Both the position numbers and the translations under genes were made by a program. Below the pieces are notes generated by a model, which worked only from the letters and a program-made list of their open reading frames with translations, did no database searches and was not told the origin of the DNA. Of a stretch of DNA of 64,000 nucleotides, positions 61,433 to 64,000 are shown piece after piece. The first letter of the stretch is position 1. Each line of letters starts with the position of its first letter. The stretch is from contig OZ245783.1 in assembly GCA_965227875.1 (NCBI GenBank), positions 2,480,001-2,544,000 on the forward strand, written 5' to 3'. The DNA is from G965227875 sp965227875 (GTDB lineage Bacteria; Pseudomonadota; Alphaproteobacteria; Rhizobiales; JAJFHC01).

Positions 61433-61543
61433 TCGGCTTCCTCCGGACGGAAATCTCGCAGATGTTGCTGCAGCGGTGCGGCGCACCGTGCCTGTCTGCT
61501 ATAGTCCGTTCCGATTTTCAGACCAAGAGGAAGAGGCTCCATC

Positions 61544-62932
61544 TTGACCACAAAACTGATCGACCGGCCGGGCGCGCGAACGACGCCCGTCCCGGTGCAT
61601 TTCGTCGCCAGTGCGGATTTCGAGACCGTCACCGGCGCGCTGAATCCCGCCCAGAAGAAATGGCTTGAGTCGTCCGGTTTCAGCGCGGCCGCGGGCCGTC
61701 ATGTTCTCGTGCCGGGACAGGATGGCGCGGTCTCCGCAGTGATTTTCTGCGTCGAAGACCCGCAGTCGCGCAAATACGATCCCTTCCTTGCGGGAAAACT
61801 CGCAAAAGCCTTGCCCAAAGGGGTTTACGCGTTGGCCGGAGAGCCCGACCGCGCGGATCTGGCGGCCCTGGGCTGGCTGCTCGCGGGATACGAGTTCACC
61901 CGGTATTCCGGCAAGGCGTCGCCCGCGAAGACGCTCGTTTCCCCCTCGGGTACGAAAGCGGCAGGTCTGAAGCGCATCGCCGACGGTGTCTTCCTTGCGC
62001 GCGATCTCATCAACACGCCGGCCAACGACATGGGACCGGCGGAAATCGAAAAGGCCGTCCGCGACCTCGCCGCCAAGCACAAGGCCAAGGTCCGCGTGAC
62101 GAAAGGCGACGCGCTTCTGAAGAACGGCTTTCCGCTCATCCATGCGGTCGGCCGGGCGAGCACCAGCGCGCCGCGTCTGATCGACATGACCTGGGGGCGT
62201 GCCGGCGACCCCAGGGTGACGCTCGTCGGCAAGGGTGTCAGCTTCGACACCGGCGGCCTCAACCTCAAGCCGGGATCGTCCATGTCTCTGATGAAGAAGG
62301 ACATGGGCGGGGCGGCGAACGTGATCGGGCTGGCGTCCATGATCATGGCGGCGAAACTGAAGGTGCGCCTGCGGCTGCTTGTGCCCGCGGTCGAGAACGC
62401 GGTGGCCGGCAATGCGTTCCGCCCCGGGGACGTCTATCCCAGCCGCAAGGGGCTGACCGTGGAGATCGGCAACACGGACGCCGAGGGCCGGCTCGTCCTG
62501 GCCGATGCGCTGACGCTCGCCGATGACGAAAAACCGGACCTGCTGGTGGACATGGCGACCCTGACCGGTGCCGCGCGGGTGGCGCTCGGCCCGGACCTTC
62601 CACCCTACTACACCGACGACGAGGATCTCGCCGCGGCCATCGCGGCGCACAGCGCAAAAGTCCACGACCCGCTCTGGCGCATGCCGTTCTGGAACCCCTA
62701 CGACGGCTGGCTTTCGAGCCAGATCGCCGACGTCAACCACATCACCGAAGGTGGCTTCGCGGGATCGGTCACTGCCGCGCTCTTCCTTCGGCGGTTCGTC
62801 GAGAGAACCCGGGCCTACGTCCATTTCGACATCTTCGGCTGGACGCCCAAGGCGCTGCCCGCCCGCCCGCGCGGCGGCGCCGCCCAGGGCATCAGGGCGC
62901 TCTATTCCATGCTGGAGGAAAAGCACGGTTAG
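61544..62932 (+). CDS. Leucyl aminopeptidase family (M17) metallopeptidase
   Basis: 462 residues, shorter N-domain than PepA. M17 signatures: GKGVSFDTGGLNLKPGSSM with the lysine/aspartate ligands, LKKDMGG-like MKKDMGGAANVIGL, and NTDAEGRLVLADAL, which together give two metal ions. Substrates are N-terminal Leu and other residues of peptides. TTG start with GAGG 7 bases upstream; the first ATG is far inside. A GC-rich hairpin (62947-62979) follows. Confidence 0.9.
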   Translation: MTTKLIDRPGARTTPVPVHFVASADFETVTGALNPAQKKWLESSGFSAAAGRHVLVPGQDGAVSAVIFCVEDPQSRKYDPFLAGKLAKALPKGVYALAGEPDRADLAALGWLLAGYEFTRYSGKASPAKTLVSPSGTKAAGLKRIADGVFLARDLINTPANDMGPAEIEKAVRDLAAKHKAKVRVTKGDALLKNGFPLIHAVGRASTSAPRLIDMTWGRAGDPRVTLVGKGVSFDTGGLNLKPGSSMSLMKKDMGGAANVIGLASMIMAAKLKVRLRLLVPAVENAVAGNAFRPGDVYPSRKGLTVEIGNTDAEGRLVLADALTLADDEKPDLLVDMATLTGAARVALGPDLPPYYTDDEDLAAAIAAHSAKVHDPLWRMPFWNPYDGWLSSQIADVNHITEGGFAGSVTAALFLRRFVERTRAYVHFDIFGWTPKALPARPRGGAAQGIRALYSMLEEKHG

Positions 62933-62946
62933 TCGCCACCGTGCGG

Positions 62947-62979
62947 GGCCGGCCCCGTCGCGAGGCGGACGGGCCGGCC
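62947..62979 (+). terminator. GC-rich hairpin after the M17 gene
   Basis: A 12-base-pair stem with one bulge (GGCCGGCCCCGTC at 62947-62959 with 62968-62979), overlapping the perfect palindrome CGGGGCCGGCCCCG at 62944-62957. No T-run. Confidence 0.45.
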
Positions 62980-63079
62980 GCGCGCGGTTCACGCAAGAAT
63001 CACGCGCAGGGCGATTGTATTGCGCCTGACGATCCGGGGCCGTTGCGAATGGGTGCCGGAAATCGCGGGAGAAGGTTGT

Positions 63080-64000
63080 GTGAACGACGGGTTCGTGATT
63101 CCCAAGACCTATTCCGGGCTGCTCGACGACGTGGTCGACCGTCATCGGATCACGCCGGAAGTGGATGGCACGTTCTTCAACCGCTCCTTGATCCGAAACC
63201 TGTTCTTCTCGGGGCCGGTGTTTCTGAACGACGGTTATCTGGTCAACCATCCCGCTGCGCTGGAGCAGGTTCTCGACGAGGACAGTCTGCTCCGGTCGCT
63301 GATCAAGAACCGCTTCGTGGAACTGCTTGTTCGCCAGCCCGACGCGGAGGCGTTCGCCCGCAATCCCGAGCGCATGGCCGCGCGGGGCGTGATCTCGTTT
63401 CGTCGTCTCGTCGACCGACGGGACTGGCCGGACATCCGCCGCAAGCTTGAACGTTGGGCTGATGGGTACTACAGCGAAAACCGGCTGGTCCCCTGGCCGA
63501 ACTTCCAGATGCACGTGGGCTTCCGCAGGCTGTTTCACAGGATTTTCGACAAGGATCTCGACGATCTGGGGCTTGCCCACATTCCGGAATTCCGGATGGA
63601 CGAGTTCCGGGCGCTCTACGAGGCGCACGAGTCCTTCACGTTTGCACCACGCACGGCGGTCGAGGAGTCACTGCTTGCACTCCAGGTGGAGGGAAAGCTG
63701 AAGCCTGGGGATGTGGCCGATGTCATGAACATCGCGAACCAGTGTTACCACTACAATTTCGCCATGTGCCTTACGCACGCAGAGAACCATCCGGTCGTGG
63801 CCGACACCACGATCGGCAAGGCTTTCGAGGACATTCTGGATCTCGACCAGGCCGTTGAGGCGGATGTGAGTTCCGTGCCGGTTCTGTCCGTGCCGCGCGG
63901 ATTTCCCATGGACAAGGGCAGCTTCTTCGAGGTGTTCCTCGATCCGGGCAGCGACGTGAACATCGCAAAACGCGAGTTCCTCACAGAGATGGAAAGGGTC
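63080..64000 (+). CDS. Unrecognised protein, 3' partial
   Basis: At least 307 codons, running off the window end. GTG start with GGGAGAAGG just upstream. The product is soluble and rich in charged helices: FFNRSLIRNLFFSGPVFLND, DYYSEN-like YYSENRLVPWPNFQMH, MNIANQCYHYNFAMCLTHAE. No domain recognised; codon bias supports a real gene. It follows the peptidase hairpin by 100 bases and is probably independent. Confidence 0.6.
   Translation, partial: MNDGFVIPKTYSGLLDDVVDRHRITPEVDGTFFNRSLIRNLFFSGPVFLNDGYLVNHPAALEQVLDEDSLLRSLIKNRFVELLVRQPDAEAFARNPERMAARGVISFRRLVDRRDWPDIRRKLERWADGYYSENRLVPWPNFQMHVGFRRLFHRIFDKDLDDLGLAHIPEFRMDEFRALYEAHESFTFAPRTAVEESLLALQVEGKLKPGDVADVMNIANQCYHYNFAMCLTHAENHPVVADTTIGKAFEDILDLDQAVEADVSSVPVLSVPRGFPMDKGSFFEVFLDPGSDVNIAKREFLTEMERV

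Noticed and set aside
1..64000. Prophage, insertion sequence or integrative element
   Set aside because: No transposase, integrase or phage gene was seen and no attachment-site duplication was found at the tRNA-like gene.

Overview
The window is a GC-rich (mid-60s percent by eye) chromosomal stretch from an alphaproteobacterium, probably a free-living or host-associated, metabolically versatile one (Rhodospirillales or Hyphomicrobiales-like). The evidence is codon use, a complete Caulobacter-type tad/cpa pilus locus, an HWE-type sensor kinase, an ACC deaminase paired with an Lrp-type regulator, BetI with a glycine-betaine ABC system, and many single-purpose catabolic operons. There is no rRNA, CRISPR array, prophage or insertion sequence. 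The only RNA gene is a tRNA-like gene embedded in an unusual noncoding region.

Layout. 1-6.7 kb: the end of a RimK-like ATP-grasp ligase, then a minus-strand run of desaturase, DUF2652, L-2-hydroxyglutarate-oxidase-like enzyme, EamA exporter, BenE and an FG-GAP protein. 6.9-10.2 kb: a plus-strand ferredoxin-reductase-like flavoprotein, a PaaK-like CoA ligase and an enoyl-CoA hydratase. 10.3-16.7 kb: ArsC, a Tat-exported peptide/opine-type binding protein, acdS with a divergent Lrp/AsnC gene, and a large PAS-HWE kinase. 16.7-17.55 kb: no protein gene; a promoter-driven structured RNA region carrying a class-I tRNA with a GCU anticodon. 17.6-25.2 kb: SDR, metallo-beta-lactamase-fold and betI genes, divergent from a betaine-type ABC system whose permease has two permease domains in one chain, then an EamA exporter. 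25.3-27.5 kb: a large secreted protein of unknown role. 27.7-32.7 kb: a minus-strand Rieske oxygenase, glutamine-synthetase-like, ureohydrolase and aminotransferase operon, probably for a guanidino compound. 32.8-33.35 kb: a tandem array of hairpin-rich ~112-124 bp repeats. 33.4-40 kb: upp, then a compact operon of MFS, divergent M19 peptidase, unknown protein, DUF3726 and Ldh2 dehydrogenase. 40.1-41.7 kb: two envelope proteins.

41.8-59.4 kb is the tad locus: two TadE-like pseudopilins (minus), three tandem von Willebrand TadG-like proteins (plus), a stand-alone CpaC N-domain protein (minus), the Flp pilin with its own strong terminator, then cpaA, cpaB, cpaC, cpaD, cpaE, cpaF, tadB and tadC (plus), and a TadD lipoprotein (minus). 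Together these encode pilin, prepilin peptidase, outer-membrane secretin and pilotin-like parts, ATPase, inner-membrane platform and minor/tip proteins. 59.6-64 kb: a TAXI-type binding protein, a GST, a leucyl aminopeptidase and an unrecognised gene running off the end.

The items most worth follow-up are the GCU class-I tRNA with its pseudoknotted leader RNA, the guanidino/Rieske operon, the M19/DUF3726 operon, and the tripled vWA genes of the tad locus.
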